A stretch of DNA of 64,000 bases from Sulfurovum sp. UBA5198 (lineage in GTDB: Bacteria; Campylobacterota; Campylobacteria; Campylobacterales; Sulfurovaceae): contig DHVW01000016.1 in NCBI GenBank assembly GCA_002412865.1, positions 1-64,000 of the forward strand. Reading direction: 5' to 3'. The stretch's first letter is position 1; each line of letters opens with the position of its first letter. Below the pieces are notes generated by a model that did not search any database, was not told where the DNA came from, and worked only from the letters and a program-made list of their open reading frames with translations. Below are positions 32,115 through 42,282 of the stretch, piece after piece. The translations under genes and the position numbers were made by a program.

Positions 32115-34652
32115 ATGGACATCCGCCAATCATTTTTAGATTTTTTTCAAAGCAAAAACCATGAGCTAATCAAAAGCTCTCCACTCGTGCCAGATGATGC
32201 AACTCTTCTCTTTGTGAACGCTGGAATGGTTCAGTTTAAAGATATTTTTACAGGCAATGCACCAATCCCTGCTAACCCAAGAGCTACAAGCTCACAGACA
32301 TGTATAAGAGCAGGTGGCAAACATAATGATCTTGATAATGTTGGCTACACGGCTAGACATCACACATTCTTTGAGATGCTTGGAAATTTTTCTTTTGGTG
32401 ATTATTTCAAAGAGGACGCTATTGCTTATGCGTGGGAGTTTGTAACAAGTGATAAATATCTAGCACTTCCAATTGAAAAAATGTGGGTAACTGTGCATGA
32501 TAGCGATGATGAAGCCTTTAGAATTTGGAGTAAACATATTGACCCTAGTAGAATAGTGAGATTTGGAGATAAGGATAACTTTTGGCAGATGGGCGACACT
32601 GGACCATGCGGACCATGTAGTGAGATATTTTATGACCAAGGAAGCGAACATTTCAACACGCCTGAGGATAAAATGGGAGGAGATGGAGATAGATTTTTAG
32701 AAATTTGGAATCTTGTCTTTATGCAGTATGAGAGGGATAGTAGTGGCACACTAACTCCACTTCCAAAGCCTAGTATTGATACGGGTATGGGATTAGAGCG
32801 AGTTGTGGCTATAAAAGAGGGTAAACTAAACAACTACCACTCATCTCTGTTTATGCCATATATTGAGGCTTTAGAAAAGCTTGTTGGACAAAAGTATGAC
32901 TATGAGAATAAGAACAGTGCAAGTTATAGAGTGATTGCTGACCATTTGCGTTCTGTATCTTTTCTCTTGGCTCAAGGTGTTAATTTTGATAAAGAGGGCA
33001 GAGGATATGTGCTGCGACGAATTATGCGTAGAGCAATACGACATGGGTATCTTTTGGGTCTGCGTGAGCCATTTATGTACAAGCTAGTTGATAGCTTAGC
33101 AGCCAATATGGGCAAACAGTATGAATACCTAGTGAGCCAATCTGAGAGTATCAAAAGTGCAATGAAGCTAGAAGAAGAGAGATTTTTCGATACTATTGAT
33201 GCAGGTATTACACTATTTAATAAAGAGCTTGAAAATACAAAAGATATATTTAGCGGAGAGGTAGCATTCAAGCTTTATGATACTTTTGGATTTCCTCTTG
33301 ATCTCACTGAGGATATGCTCCGTGAACTAAATATCAAGCTAGATAACGAGGCATTTGATAACTCCATGAATGCACAAAGAGAGCAGTCAAAAGCTTCATG
33401 GAAAGGCACAGGTGATGCCGTAGCTACTGGAGATTTCAGGGAACTACTAGAGGAGTTTGGAGCGAATAACTTCGTAGGTTACACTACAAAAAACCATAAA
33501 TCAAAAGTAGTTGCACTGCTAAATGATGATTTCAAAAGAGTAAGCGAAGCAACTAGTGGTTGGGTTATGCTTGATAACACTCCATTTTACGCAGAATCTG
33601 GCGGTCAAACTGGTGATAGCGGAATGCTTAATGATGTCAAGATACTAGATACTAAGAAGTTTTTAGAGCTAAATCTAAGCCAATTTGATGGCTCTCTAAA
33701 AGTAGGCGATGAAGTAGAAGCAACTGTTTCAAATGAGAGATTTCAGATAGAAAAACACCACTCAGCCACACACCTGCTTCATGCAGCTTTGCGTGATATT
33801 TTAGGCTCACACATCTCTCAGGCTGGTTCGCTTGTAGAGGCAAATAGACTTAGATTTGATTTCTCTCATCCAAAAGCTATCAGTAGTGATGAGATTGAAA
33901 GCATTACAGCGTGGGTAAATGATAAAATCGATAGTGCAACAAGTTCAAACACTAGAAATATGGATGTAGAAACTGCAAAACAAAGCGGTGCAATGGCTCT
34001 ATTTGGCGAGAAGTACGGAGATGAAGTTCGTGTAGTTGATTTTGGAGAGAGCAGTATAGAGCTTTGTGGTGGTACACATGTGAGCAACACAGCTCAAATA
34101 GGTCTATTTATAATCACAAAAGAGAGTGGCGTGAGTGCTGGAGTGAGACGGATAGAGGCTATTTGTGGAGCTGAAGCCGTGAAGTTTGTAGCAAATATCC
34201 GTAATGAACTAAGTGAAATCAAGCAAGAGGTCAAAAATCAAGATGCACTAAGTGGAGTAATAAAGCTCAAAGAGCAGATAAAGACACTCAAAAATGAACT
34301 ATCAAATGCACAAAGTAGCCAAAAAAGCGAACTAGAAACAGTAGAGATAAATGGCACAACAGTGATAATCCAAGAGATAACAAATGGAGATATAAAAACT
34401 ATAATAGATGAAGCCAAAAATAGCCATGAGAAACTAGCAATCATGCTTATCCAAGTCAAGGATGACAAAGTAATGATAGCTTGTGGTGTTAAAAACGCAA
34501 ATATTAAAGCAGGAGCATGGATAAAAGAGATAGCCCCAATACTTGGTGGTGGCGGTGGTGGTCGTGATGATTTCGCTACTGCTGGTGGCAAGGATAGTTC
34601 TAAAATTCCTGAGGCACTTAAAGCCTCAATGGAATATATCAGAAATATATGA
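32115..34652 (+). CDS. alaS: Alanyl-tRNA synthetase
   Basis: 845 residues: a catalytic class II domain (SQTCIRAGGKHNDLDNVG, GPCGPCSEIFYD), an editing domain with the metal motif HHSATHLLHAAL and the CGGTHV element, and a C-terminal DHHA1 domain ending in a GGGGGGRDDFATAGG glycine-rich loop. It charges tRNA-Ala and edits Ser/Gly. An ATG with GGGACAA upstream is used. Confidence 0.97.
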   Translation: MDIRQSFLDFFQSKNHELIKSSPLVPDDATLLFVNAGMVQFKDIFTGNAPIPANPRATSSQTCIRAGGKHNDLDNVGYTARHHTFFEMLGNFSFGDYFKEDAIAYAWEFVTSDKYLALPIEKMWVTVHDSDDEAFRIWSKHIDPSRIVRFGDKDNFWQMGDTGPCGPCSEIFYDQGSEHFNTPEDKMGGDGDRFLEIWNLVFMQYERDSSGTLTPLPKPSIDTGMGLERVVAIKEGKLNNYHSSLFMPYIEALEKLVGQKYDYENKNSASYRVIADHLRSVSFLLAQGVNFDKEGRGYVLRRIMRRAIRHGYLLGLREPFMYKLVDSLAANMGKQYEYLVSQSESIKSAMKLEEERFFDTIDAGITLFNKELENTKDIFSGEVAFKLYDTFGFPLDLTEDMLRELNIKLDNEAFDNSMNAQREQSKASWKGTGDAVATGDFRELLEEFGANNFVGYTTKNHKSKVVALLNDDFKRVSEATSGWVMLDNTPFYAESGGQTGDSGMLNDVKILDTKKFLELNLSQFDGSLKVGDEVEATVSNERFQIEKHHSATHLLHAALRDILGSHISQAGSLVEANRLRFDFSHPKAISSDEIESITAWVNDKIDSATSSNTRNMDVETAKQSGAMALFGEKYGDEVRVVDFGESSIELCGGTHVSNTAQIGLFIITKESGVSAGVRRIEAICGAEAVKFVANIRNELSEIKQEVKNQDALSGVIKLKEQIKTLKNELSNAQSSQKSELETVEINGTTVIIQEITNGDIKTIIDEAKNSHEKLAIMLIQVKDDKVMIACGVKNANIKAGAWIKEIAPILGGGGGGRDDFATAGGKDSSKIPEALKASMEYIRNI

Positions 34653-34654
34653 TT

Positions 34655-34694
34655 ATTTACAGTGTATCCCAAATCAATATTTGGCTTTGTAAAT
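34655..34694 (+). promoter_or_regulatory. Nested hairpin covering the alaS-BioF-like gap
   Basis: ATTTAC (34655-34660) can pair with GTAAAT (34689-34694), enclosing CCAAAT/ATTTGG with a CAAT loop. It ends 1 nt before the ATG of the next gene, which lacks a Shine-Dalgarno sequence. The fold may limit translation of that gene. Confidence 0.35.
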
Positions 34695-34695
34695 A

Positions 34696-35808
34696 ATGTA
34701 CCAAAAAGAGCTAGAAGCACTTAAAAAAGCAGGTCGGTTTAGGCAAAGAGAGATTTGTGATGATAGTCTCATTGACCTCGCTAGTAATGACTATTTGGGT
34801 TTGGCTCACAACAAAGAACAATTTCAAAAAGCTGTAAAATTAATAGAGCAATATGATTATTTCGCTCCAAAATCAAGTATGCTAGTCGGTGGATACCACC
34901 CCCTTCATCAGATATTTGAAAATGAAATATCTATTCTAAATGGATTTGAGTCTGCTATCACAGTAGGTAGTGGATTTTTGGCAAATATGGCTCTATTGGA
35001 GTCACTTGTTCGCAAGGGAGACTTTTTATTAATTGATGAAGAGTATCATGCGAGTGGTATGGTGACACTTCCAAATTTATCGAGCAGATATGAGAAATTT
35101 GCTCATAATGATATTGTTGATTTGAGAGCCAAAATTATAGACATCATAGAAAAGCTAAAACCAAAAAGGCTCATCATTGCTATCGAGGGAATATACTCTA
35201 TGAGTGGGGATATTTGTGCTAAAGAGATTTTTGATATTGCAGATGAGTTTGGTGCTATCTTGATAGTAGACGAAGCACATAGTTGTGGAGTAGTTAGCAA
35301 AAAATTTCTGGGCGTATTTGAGCATTATGATATAAAAATAAAGCCAAATCATATAAAGATGGGAACACTAGGTAAGGCATATGGGAGTTACGGAGCATAT
35401 ATCTTAGGCTCAAATCATATCATCTCATTTCTGGAAAATAGAGCAAAACCAATTATATATTCAACAGCCCCATCACTGTTTGATATTGCCCTTGGTCTAG
35501 TGAATATGAGATATATTCAAGAAAATAGTGAGTTTCTTAGAGCTGAAATTAATGCACGACAACTACTTGTAAAAGAGATTTTAGGGATTGAATTAGGTGC
35601 CTTGATATTGCCAATATGGCAGAAAAATAATGTCGATGCGATAAAAAATAGAGATTTCTTGAAAAAGAGTGGTTTTTTCGTAGGTGCTATCAGACAACCA
35701 ACCGTAAAAGAACCTATTTTGCGGGTGATTTTAAGGGTAGGCGTATCGCTTGAAAGTATAAAAGATGTTATTTTGAAAATAAAAGATAGTAAATACAAAT
35801 CAATATAG
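34696..35808 (+). CDS. BioF/KBL-like PLP-dependent alpha-oxoamine synthase family protein
   Basis: 370 residues, fold type I. SNDYLGLAHN near the N-terminus, LVGGYHPLH, IDEEYHASG, VDEAHSCGVV and the PLP Lys in KMGTLGKAYGSYGAY are visible. Family members condense an amino acid with an acyl-CoA (8-amino-7-oxononanoate synthase, 2-amino-3-ketobutyrate CoA ligase). No other biotin gene is in the window, so BioF itself is not certain. No ribosome-binding site is visible before the ATG. The PBP1A gene follows 30 nt later. Confidence 0.8.
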   Translation: MYQKELEALKKAGRFRQREICDDSLIDLASNDYLGLAHNKEQFQKAVKLIEQYDYFAPKSSMLVGGYHPLHQIFENEISILNGFESAITVGSGFLANMALLESLVRKGDFLLIDEEYHASGMVTLPNLSSRYEKFAHNDIVDLRAKIIDIIEKLKPKRLIIAIEGIYSMSGDICAKEIFDIADEFGAILIVDEAHSCGVVSKKFLGVFEHYDIKIKPNHIKMGTLGKAYGSYGAYILGSNHIISFLENRAKPIIYSTAPSLFDIALGLVNMRYIQENSEFLRAEINARQLLVKEILGIELGALILPIWQKNNVDAIKNRDFLKKSGFFVGAIRQPTVKEPILRVILRVGVSLESIKDVILKIKDSKYKSI

Positions 35809-35838
35809 TATAATATTACAAAATAATTGGGGGCATTT

Positions 35839-37866
35839 ATGTTTTTTAAAATGATAAAGGGTACTTTTGCTATATTTACAATATTTGGAATAGCACTAGT
35901 AGCTGCTTTTATTTATGCCTATACTCAGATATCACTAGATGCAAGACAACTTATTGATTATAAGCCAGATGCTTCAACACTAGTACTAGATAAGAATGGT
36001 GCAACCATAGGTTATATATTTAAAGATAAACATAGATTATATGCTACTTATGATGAGATGCCAAGATCGCTTATAGAGGCTCTTATTGCTATAGAAGATA
36101 CTAGATTTTTTGAGCATAACGGAGTTAGCCCTGATGCTATTATTAGGGCGTTGTTCAAAGATATAAAAGCTGGTAGTTTTGTAGAAGGGGGTAGTACTAT
36201 AACCCAACAATTAATCAAGAATAAACTACTTACAAGTGAGAAAAAAATAGGCAGAAAAGTAAAAGAAGCCGTACTTGCCATGAAGATTGAAGATGAGCTA
36301 ACAAAAGAGCAGATTTTGGAGAGGTATTTAAATGAGATATTCTTTGGGAATGGATATTATGGTGTCAAGACAGCAGCCAGAGGCTTTTTTCATAAGGAGC
36401 TAAAAGAGCTTACCCTAAAAGAAGTAGCGATACTTGTTGGTTTGCCAAATGCACCAAGTTCATTAAACCCAGTTAAGCATTACGATAAGTCATTAAATAG
36501 AGCTAACAATGTTCTTTATCGCCTAAAAACTCTAGGCTGGATAAAAGAAGATGTGTATTTGGCGGCTATTAAAGAGACACCAACTGTATATGAATCTACA
36601 TTAACACAAAATCTAGCACCATATATTACTGATGAGGTCATAAGACAATTTGGTAAAGATATTGAGGATTTAAAAACTGGTGGATATGTAGTTCATACCA
36701 CTATAGATTTGAAACAGCAAAAAATAGCAGAAGAGAGTATTGAAAAGGCATACAAAAATGCTATGAAAATGAGTCCAAGCAGTTCACTTAATGCTGCTCT
36801 TGTATCTATTGAGAGTAGAACTGGAAATATACTTGCAATGGTTGGTGGAGTAGATTATGCAAAGAGTTCATTTAACCGTGCTACACAAGCGAAAAGACAA
36901 CCAGGCTCATCATTTAAGCCATTTATATATCAAATAGCACTTGATAGAGGACATAATCCAGCTGATTTAATTAGTGATGTACCTATTGAATTTGAATATA
37001 TAGACTCAAATGGCAAAAGACAGCTATGGAAACCACAAAACTATCATGGAGAAAGCTCTCGTGGTGCCATATCAATTCGTGATGCACTAATCAAATCTAG
37101 TAATCTTGCTACTATAAATTTAGTAAATGAAATTGGTCTAAGTACAATTAGGAGCAAACTAGAAACATTAGGTGTGGATAATATCCCAAATGATATGTCA
37201 ATATCACTTGGTAATATTTCAGTTAGTCCACTTCAGATGGCTAAGATGTATACAATTTTTAGCAATAATGGCAATGTAATGGAGCCAACATTGGTTAGTA
37301 AAATAGTAGACAGAGAAGGGAAGACAGTATTTGTATCTAAAAATGAACCAGTAGCTACATTTACAACCCCTGATCAAGCTTACTTAATGACAAGTGTACT
37401 AAAAGATGTAGTAAGAAGAGGAACTGGCACAGGAGCTAGTGTAAGTGGCATAGAATTGGCTGGAAAAACTGGAACTACTAATAATAGTGTAGACGCATGG
37501 TTCTGTGGATACTCGCCTACTATTGAAACGGTTGTATGGTTAGGTAGAGATGACAACAAACCTATGCGTAGCAATATAACAGGAGGTAGTGTAGCTGCTC
37601 CAGCTTTTGCATCTTACTACAAAAAGTTAATCGCACTATATCCTAGAACAAAAAGAAACTTTGATATGCCTTCAGGTGTAGAGACAATTAACGGTGAATT
37701 TGGTACGGCAACATCTCCAATCCCAGAATTTATAATTAATCCACCCATGCTAGAATCAGTTGATGGCAATGGAAGTGAATTGGGTACAGATACAAATGCA
37801 ACAGAAGCTAATCCTGAACAAAACAGGAATCCATTGTCTATACTAGATGAGATTATGCATCAATGA
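35839..37866 (+). CDS. mrcA: Class A penicillin-binding protein (PBP1A type)
   Basis: 675 residues from the ATG at 35839 with GGGGG upstream; an in-frame TTG at 35827 is less likely. A membrane anchor (about 5-30) is followed by a GT51 glycosyltransferase domain (EDTRFFEHNGVSPDAIIRA; EGGSTITQQLIKN) and a transpeptidase domain with SxxK (PGSSFKPF), SSN (KSSNLATIN) and KTGT (GKTGTTNNS). It polymerises and crosslinks peptidoglycan. The C-terminal tail is Asn/Glu-rich and of low complexity. Confidence 0.94.
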   Translation: MFFKMIKGTFAIFTIFGIALVAAFIYAYTQISLDARQLIDYKPDASTLVLDKNGATIGYIFKDKHRLYATYDEMPRSLIEALIAIEDTRFFEHNGVSPDAIIRALFKDIKAGSFVEGGSTITQQLIKNKLLTSEKKIGRKVKEAVLAMKIEDELTKEQILERYLNEIFFGNGYYGVKTAARGFFHKELKELTLKEVAILVGLPNAPSSLNPVKHYDKSLNRANNVLYRLKTLGWIKEDVYLAAIKETPTVYESTLTQNLAPYITDEVIRQFGKDIEDLKTGGYVVHTTIDLKQQKIAEESIEKAYKNAMKMSPSSSLNAALVSIESRTGNILAMVGGVDYAKSSFNRATQAKRQPGSSFKPFIYQIALDRGHNPADLISDVPIEFEYIDSNGKRQLWKPQNYHGESSRGAISIRDALIKSSNLATINLVNEIGLSTIRSKLETLGVDNIPNDMSISLGNISVSPLQMAKMYTIFSNNGNVMEPTLVSKIVDREGKTVFVSKNEPVATFTTPDQAYLMTSVLKDVVRRGTGTGASVSGIELAGKTGTTNNSVDAWFCGYSPTIETVVWLGRDDNKPMRSNITGGSVAAPAFASYYKKLIALYPRTKRNFDMPSGVETINGEFGTATSPIPEFIINPPMLESVDGNGSELGTDTNATEANPEQNRNPLSILDEIMHQ

Positions 37867-37938
37867 TGCAATGGATTAGCAAAAGCTCTATCAAATCAAT
37901 ATTTTAGTATCATTCCATAGCTAATATAGGAGTTTAAA

Positions 37939-38433
37939 ATGAAATTTGTATCGATAATTATGGGAAGTAAAAGTGATTATGAGACTATGAAAGAGTGTGC
38001 TTCTACACTAGAAAAATTTGGTGTGCCTTATGAGCTTATTATCTCGTCAGCTCATAGAAGTCCAAAGAGAACCAAGGATTATGTGGAAGCAGCAGAGCTT
38101 AAAGGTGCTCAGGTATTTATAGCAGCAGCTGGTATGGCTGCTCATTTAGCTGGTGCATTAGCCGCAACTACTACAAAACCTATTTTAGGTGTGCCTATGG
38201 TTAGTGGCGAGCTTAGAGGAGAAGATGCACTCCTTAGTACCGTTATGATGCCTGCTGGTATGCCAGTTGGAACAGTTGCAATTGGTAATGCAGGGGCCAT
38301 AAATGCCGCGTATCTAGCAGTCCAGATAATGGCGTTACAAGATGATGAATTAAAAGTAAAGCTACAAGAAGATCGTATAAGTAAAGCCAAAAAAGTTGCA
38401 CTAGATTCTAGTGAAATTGAAGTGATACTTTAA
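37939..38433 (+). CDS. purE: N5-carboxyaminoimidazole ribonucleotide mutase
   Basis: 164 residues, class I PurE. The start IIMGSKSDYETM, the catalytic His in SSAHRSPKR, and IAAAGMAAHLAG are conserved. It converts N5-CAIR to CAIR in purine synthesis. AGGAG precedes the ATG. It is followed 5 nt later by the glutaredoxin-like gene. Confidence 0.96.
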   Translation: MKFVSIIMGSKSDYETMKECASTLEKFGVPYELIISSAHRSPKRTKDYVEAAELKGAQVFIAAAGMAAHLAGALAATTTKPILGVPMVSGELRGEDALLSTVMMPAGMPVGTVAIGNAGAINAAYLAVQIMALQDDELKVKLQEDRISKAKKVALDSSEIEVIL

Positions 38434-38438
38434 TCTCT

Positions 38439-38699
38439 ATGGACAAGAAGCCAGTACCAAAAAAGAACAAAACAGTTACCATTTTTACATCACCGACATG
38501 TGTATGGTGTAACAAAGCAAAAAGTTATTTCGCAAAAAAACAGATTCATTTTAAGACTATTGATGTAACAAAAGACAAATTTGCAGCTGAGGATTGTCTT
38601 AAGCATGGATGTAAGGGCGTTCCTGTGATTGTAATTGGTGGAACTTATTGGATATGTGGATTTGATGAGAAAAAAATAGAAAATGCGTTAGGAAGATGA
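38439..38699 (+). CDS. Glutaredoxin-like protein (CVWC active site)
   Basis: 86 residues, thioredoxin fold, with FTSPTCVWCNKAKSYF holding the active-site Cys pair and the cis-Pro segment KGVPVIVIGG. A lysine-rich N-terminal leader of 10 residues precedes the fold. It probably reduces disulfides or glutathionylated proteins in the cytoplasm. It overlaps glyQ by 1-4 nt. Confidence 0.85.
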   Translation: MDKKPVPKKNKTVTIFTSPTCVWCNKAKSYFAKKQIHFKTIDVTKDKFAAEDCLKHGCKGVPVIVIGGTYWICGFDEKKIENALGR

Positions 38700-39595
38700 T
38701 GAATAAAGAGCCAATAACATTTAGTAATATACTTCTAAAACTTCAAGAGTTTTGGGCAAATAATGGTTGCACGATAGTACAGCCATATGATATGCCTTCA
38801 GGTGCTGGTACATTTCACCCAGCTACACTTCTAAGAAGCCTTGATAGCACACCATGGAGTACAGCATTTGTAGCTCCTTCTCGTCGCCCGACTGATGGCA
38901 GATATGGTGAGAATCCAAATCGTTTAGGGGCTTATTATCAATTTCAGGTTCTCATAAAACCAAGTCCTGATAATATCCAAGAGTTATACTTAAAGAGCTT
39001 GGAGTTTTTGGGACTAAATCTAAAAGAGCATGATATAAGATTCGTAGAGGACAACTGGGAATCTCCTACGCTAGGTGCATGGGGGCTTGGTTGGGAAGTT
39101 TGGCTTGATGGTATGGAAGTGACACAGTTTACATATTTCCAACAAGTTGGTGGTATTGCTTGTGATCCAGTGGCTGTAGAGATTACTTATGGTACTGAAA
39201 GACTTGCTATGTATCTGCAAAATGTCACAAGCGTTTATGACATTGTCTGGAATAAAGATGAGGATAAGATTACAACTTACGCAGATGTACACAAAGAGGG
39301 CGAATACGAGTTTAGTAAATATCATTTTGAAGTAGCGAGTATAGATAAGCTTTTTGCTAGGTTTGATGATGCAAGTAGTGAGTGTAACTTATGCCTTGAG
39401 CATGGTTTGCCTCTCCCCGCATATGATGAATGTATGAGAGCTGCACATGCCTTTAATGTATTAGATGCTAGAAAAGCGATATCACAAGCACAAAGACAAA
39501 ACTATATCCTCAAAATCAGAGAGCTAAGCAAAGGATGTGCAAAGCTTTATAAAAATCAAGAGAGTGAACGAAATGAGAGAATCAAAGCAAGATAA
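38696..39595 (+). CDS. glyQ: Glycyl-tRNA synthetase, alpha subunit
   Basis: 299 residues, class II catalytic subunit. FSNILLKLQEFWANNGCTIVQPYD, GAGTFHPAT and the QFQVLIKPSPDN stretch are typical. It works as an alpha2beta2 enzyme; glyS is not in this window. ATG occurs twice at the start (38696 and 38699), and either may be used. Its stop overlaps the nif3 start (TAATG). Confidence 0.96.
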   Translation: MMNKEPITFSNILLKLQEFWANNGCTIVQPYDMPSGAGTFHPATLLRSLDSTPWSTAFVAPSRRPTDGRYGENPNRLGAYYQFQVLIKPSPDNIQELYLKSLEFLGLNLKEHDIRFVEDNWESPTLGAWGLGWEVWLDGMEVTQFTYFQQVGGIACDPVAVEITYGTERLAMYLQNVTSVYDIVWNKDEDKITTYADVHKEGEYEFSKYHFEVASIDKLFARFDDASSECNLCLEHGLPLPAYDECMRAAHAFNVLDARKAISQAQRQNYILKIRELSKGCAKLYKNQESERNERIKAR

Positions 39596-40320
39596 TGAAA
39601 ATATCCCAAATATATTCATTTCTTGATAATTTAAGTCCATTTTGCTCACAAGAAAAGTGGGACAATAGTGGTCTTAATATTGGCTCACAAAATGATACAG
39701 TAGATAGAGTTTATATATCTCTTGATGTAGATATGGATATGGTGCAAAATGCTGAGCCTAATTCACTAATACTCACTCATCATCCTCTTATTTTTGGTGG
39801 GATTACAGAGCTAGATTACGCAAAATATCCATCAAATATAATAAAAATAATGATACAAAAAAATATAAGCCTAATAGCCATGCACACAAATTTTGACAAA
39901 TCACATCTTAATAAATTTGTATTTGAAAATATTTTGGGATTTAAAATGGATAAAAACGATGATTTTGTAGCGACTTGTAATGGAGATTGGAGAAAAGAAG
40001 AGCTTGTAGATATTTTAAGAAATAAGCTATTTTTAGAATATATAAAGGTAGTAAATCCAAAAGATAAAATAAGCTCACTAGCGATGATTACAGGCTCTGG
40101 AGCATCATTTATGGACAGCATTAGTGCTGATTGTTTTCTAACGGGAGATATAAAATATCACGATGCGATGAAAGCAAAAAGCCAAAATTTAATGATGATT
40201 GACATCGGTCATTATGAAAGCGAGAGCTTTTTTGTGGATTGCATGAGCGAGCATTTGAAACTTTTACCAATTTTGGGTATAATATCTAATTCAAAAAATC
40301 CATTTTCTTATTTAAAATGA
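39595..40320 (+). CDS. Nif3-like dinuclear metal-centre protein (YbgI family)
   Basis: 241 residues, full length for the short form of the family. The metal ligands appear in WDNSGLNIG, LTHHPLIFGG, MHTNFDKSH and the C-terminal GHYESE. Family members bind two metals; GTP cyclohydrolase I type 2 annotations in the family are not well supported. The order glyQ-nif3-flgZ-waaA matches Helicobacter. Confidence 0.88.
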   Translation: MKISQIYSFLDNLSPFCSQEKWDNSGLNIGSQNDTVDRVYISLDVDMDMVQNAEPNSLILTHHPLIFGGITELDYAKYPSNIIKIMIQKNISLIAMHTNFDKSHLNKFVFENILGFKMDKNDDFVATCNGDWRKEELVDILRNKLFLEYIKVVNPKDKISSLAMITGSGASFMDSISADCFLTGDIKYHDAMKAKSQNLMMIDIGHYESESFFVDCMSEHLKLLPILGIISNSKNPFSYLK

Positions 40321-40380
40321 ATTTAATCACAAAATAGCATAATACACTATGCCAACATTAACATCCAGAGGAATCAAACA

Positions 40381-41100
40381 GTGAGTAAAAAACCACAAGA
40401 ACTAATAGAACTTTCATCAATCGACAAAGACATAGACAGCTATACTCCACAACTTGAGCTTTTAGAGAAAAAAATTGCTAAGTCACAAGGTAAAATAGAT
40501 GATGCAAAAGAAGAGATAGCTGTAATCAGTCTATCAATTGAAGAAAATGCAACAAAAATATCTTCATTTAACATACAAATCAGTGACCTTAACGAGCAAT
40601 TAAAAGGTAGCGAAAAAAAGTCAAAAGAGATTAGTACCGAAAAAGAAATGAGAGCATTATCGCTAGAAGATGATATAGCTAGAGAAAAAATAACATTTGC
40701 AAATGAAGAGATAAACAGATTAAGCGATGTTAATGAAAAGAAAAATGCAATTTTAGAAGAGTTAAATAGTGAACTAGTAAAACTAGAGGCAAAGCAATTA
40801 GATATTAACAGCGAAGCTGTAAATCAAAAAGAGGCAATTGAAAAAAGTAAAGCAGAATTATTTGCAGCTAGAGAAGCAAAATCAATTAGTATTGATCAAA
40901 AAATATTGTCATTTTATGAAAAAATCAGAAGATGGGCTGGAAATACAGCAGTAGTTCCAGTACGAAAACAAGCATGTTATGGTTGCTACATCAAAATCAA
41001 CGATAAAACATATTCTGAAGTTATCAAATCATCAGAAATTGTAACTTGCCCGCATTGTGGTAGAATTCTCTATATTGAGAGCGAAATAGCAGAGGCGTAA
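40381..41100 (+). CDS. flgZ: Zinc-ribbon coiled-coil protein, FlgZ (HP0958) orthologue
   Basis: 239 residues starting at GTG (AGAGGA upstream). Residues about 15-170 form a long charged coiled coil. The C-terminal zinc ribbon has ACYGCYIKIN and CPHCGRILY (two CxxC). In Helicobacter pylori the same-position protein HP0958/FlgZ stabilises RpoN and binds flaA mRNA. Orthology rests on architecture plus the nif3-flgZ-waaA-rluA synteny. Confidence 0.85.
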   Translation: MSKKPQELIELSSIDKDIDSYTPQLELLEKKIAKSQGKIDDAKEEIAVISLSIEENATKISSFNIQISDLNEQLKGSEKKSKEISTEKEMRALSLEDDIAREKITFANEEINRLSDVNEKKNAILEELNSELVKLEAKQLDINSEAVNQKEAIEKSKAELFAAREAKSISIDQKILSFYEKIRRWAGNTAVVPVRKQACYGCYIKINDKTYSEVIKSSEIVTCPHCGRILYIESEIAEA

Positions 41101-42282
41101 TTGCATTATATATTTCAAATAATTTACTTCTTTGTAGTAGCTATAGCTTGGCTACTCGCATTACCTTTTTTGTTTCTGCTTTCAAAATTTAAACCAAAAT
41201 ACAAAGAGTCTATTCCAGCAAGATTTTGGTTAAAAAATAACAAGCCTTTATCTCCTGATGGCATATGGATACATGTTTGTTCATTTGGCGAGGCTAGGGC
41301 AATAAGCTCTCTAGTTTCTGAAATTCCAAAAGAACTTATAAGGCTCACAGCTTCTACACAAACTGGCTATAAAGAGATAAAAAAATATACCACACAGACG
41401 ATGCAAAGTAGATATTTACCATTTGAGCCACTGCTTATATTTTGGATAAATAGACAAAAAATGCTGATTGTTATGGAAGCTGAGCTTTGGTATCTATTGT
41501 TTTTGGTTGCTCGTAAAAAAGGGGCTAAAACGGTTCTGATTAATGCACGGATGAGTGACAAGTCATTTCCAAAGTACAAAAGATTTAGATGGCTATATAA
41601 AAATATTTTTGCTAATATAGATGAAATATATGCACAAACAAGTGCTGATAAAGAGAGATTAGAAATGCTTGGTGCTAAAAATATTACTGTAACTGGTAGT
41701 GTTAAATTTGCATCTATTGTTAAAAAAACAAAAGAGTTACCAAAGCCTAGTGGTTTGCTTGTTTGTGCTGCTAGTACACATGACAAAGAAGAATCTATAA
41801 TTTTAACAGCATTTAGAGCATTAAAAGCAAAACAGCCAACATCAAAAATTGTTGTAGTGCCTAGGCACCCAGAGAGATTTGAGATTGTTGATAGAATGAT
41901 GAGTGGAGTGGCACAATTGAATAATTTGACTTATCACAAGTGGAGTGATAAGGAGAATTTTGATAGTGATATGATTTTATTTGATGTGATGGGAGAGCTT
42001 GTAAATATATATGCTATTTCTGATATTGTAGTACTTGGTGGTGCATTTGAGCCTCATGGTGGTCATAATGCAGCTGAAGCTGCACAGTTTGGCTGTAAAA
42101 TTATATCTGGTGAGCATTACTTTAACCAAAAAGAGATTTTTGCAAGTATAGCTCATATAATGGTAGTAAAAAATGATGAGTTGACAGAAGCACTTCAATA
42201 TCCAGCATTATTGAAGCCAGCACGGATAATTAAAATCTCAACAATAGATCCAATAATCAAGCAGATAAAAAATGTTTTATAA
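41101..42282 (+). CDS. waaA: 3-deoxy-D-manno-octulosonic acid (Kdo) transferase WaaA
   Basis: 393 residues starting at TTG directly after the flgZ stop, with AGAGG in range. An N-terminal membrane anchor (about 3-25) is followed by the GT30 fold: HVCSFGEARAISSL with the catalytic Glu, MEAELWYLLF, NARMSDKS, and VLGGAFEPHGGHNAAEAA in the donor site. It adds Kdo to lipid A precursors at the inner membrane. Its 3' end overlaps the DUF167 gene by 11 nt. Confidence 0.94.
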   Translation: MHYIFQIIYFFVVAIAWLLALPFLFLLSKFKPKYKESIPARFWLKNNKPLSPDGIWIHVCSFGEARAISSLVSEIPKELIRLTASTQTGYKEIKKYTTQTMQSRYLPFEPLLIFWINRQKMLIVMEAELWYLLFLVARKKGAKTVLINARMSDKSFPKYKRFRWLYKNIFANIDEIYAQTSADKERLEMLGAKNITVTGSVKFASIVKKTKELPKPSGLLVCAASTHDKEESIILTAFRALKAKQPTSKIVVVPRHPERFEIVDRMMSGVAQLNNLTYHKWSDKENFDSDMILFDVMGELVNIYAISDIVVLGGAFEPHGGHNAAEAAQFGCKIISGEHYFNQKEIFASIAHIMVVKNDELTEALQYPALLKPARIIKISTIDPIIKQIKNVL

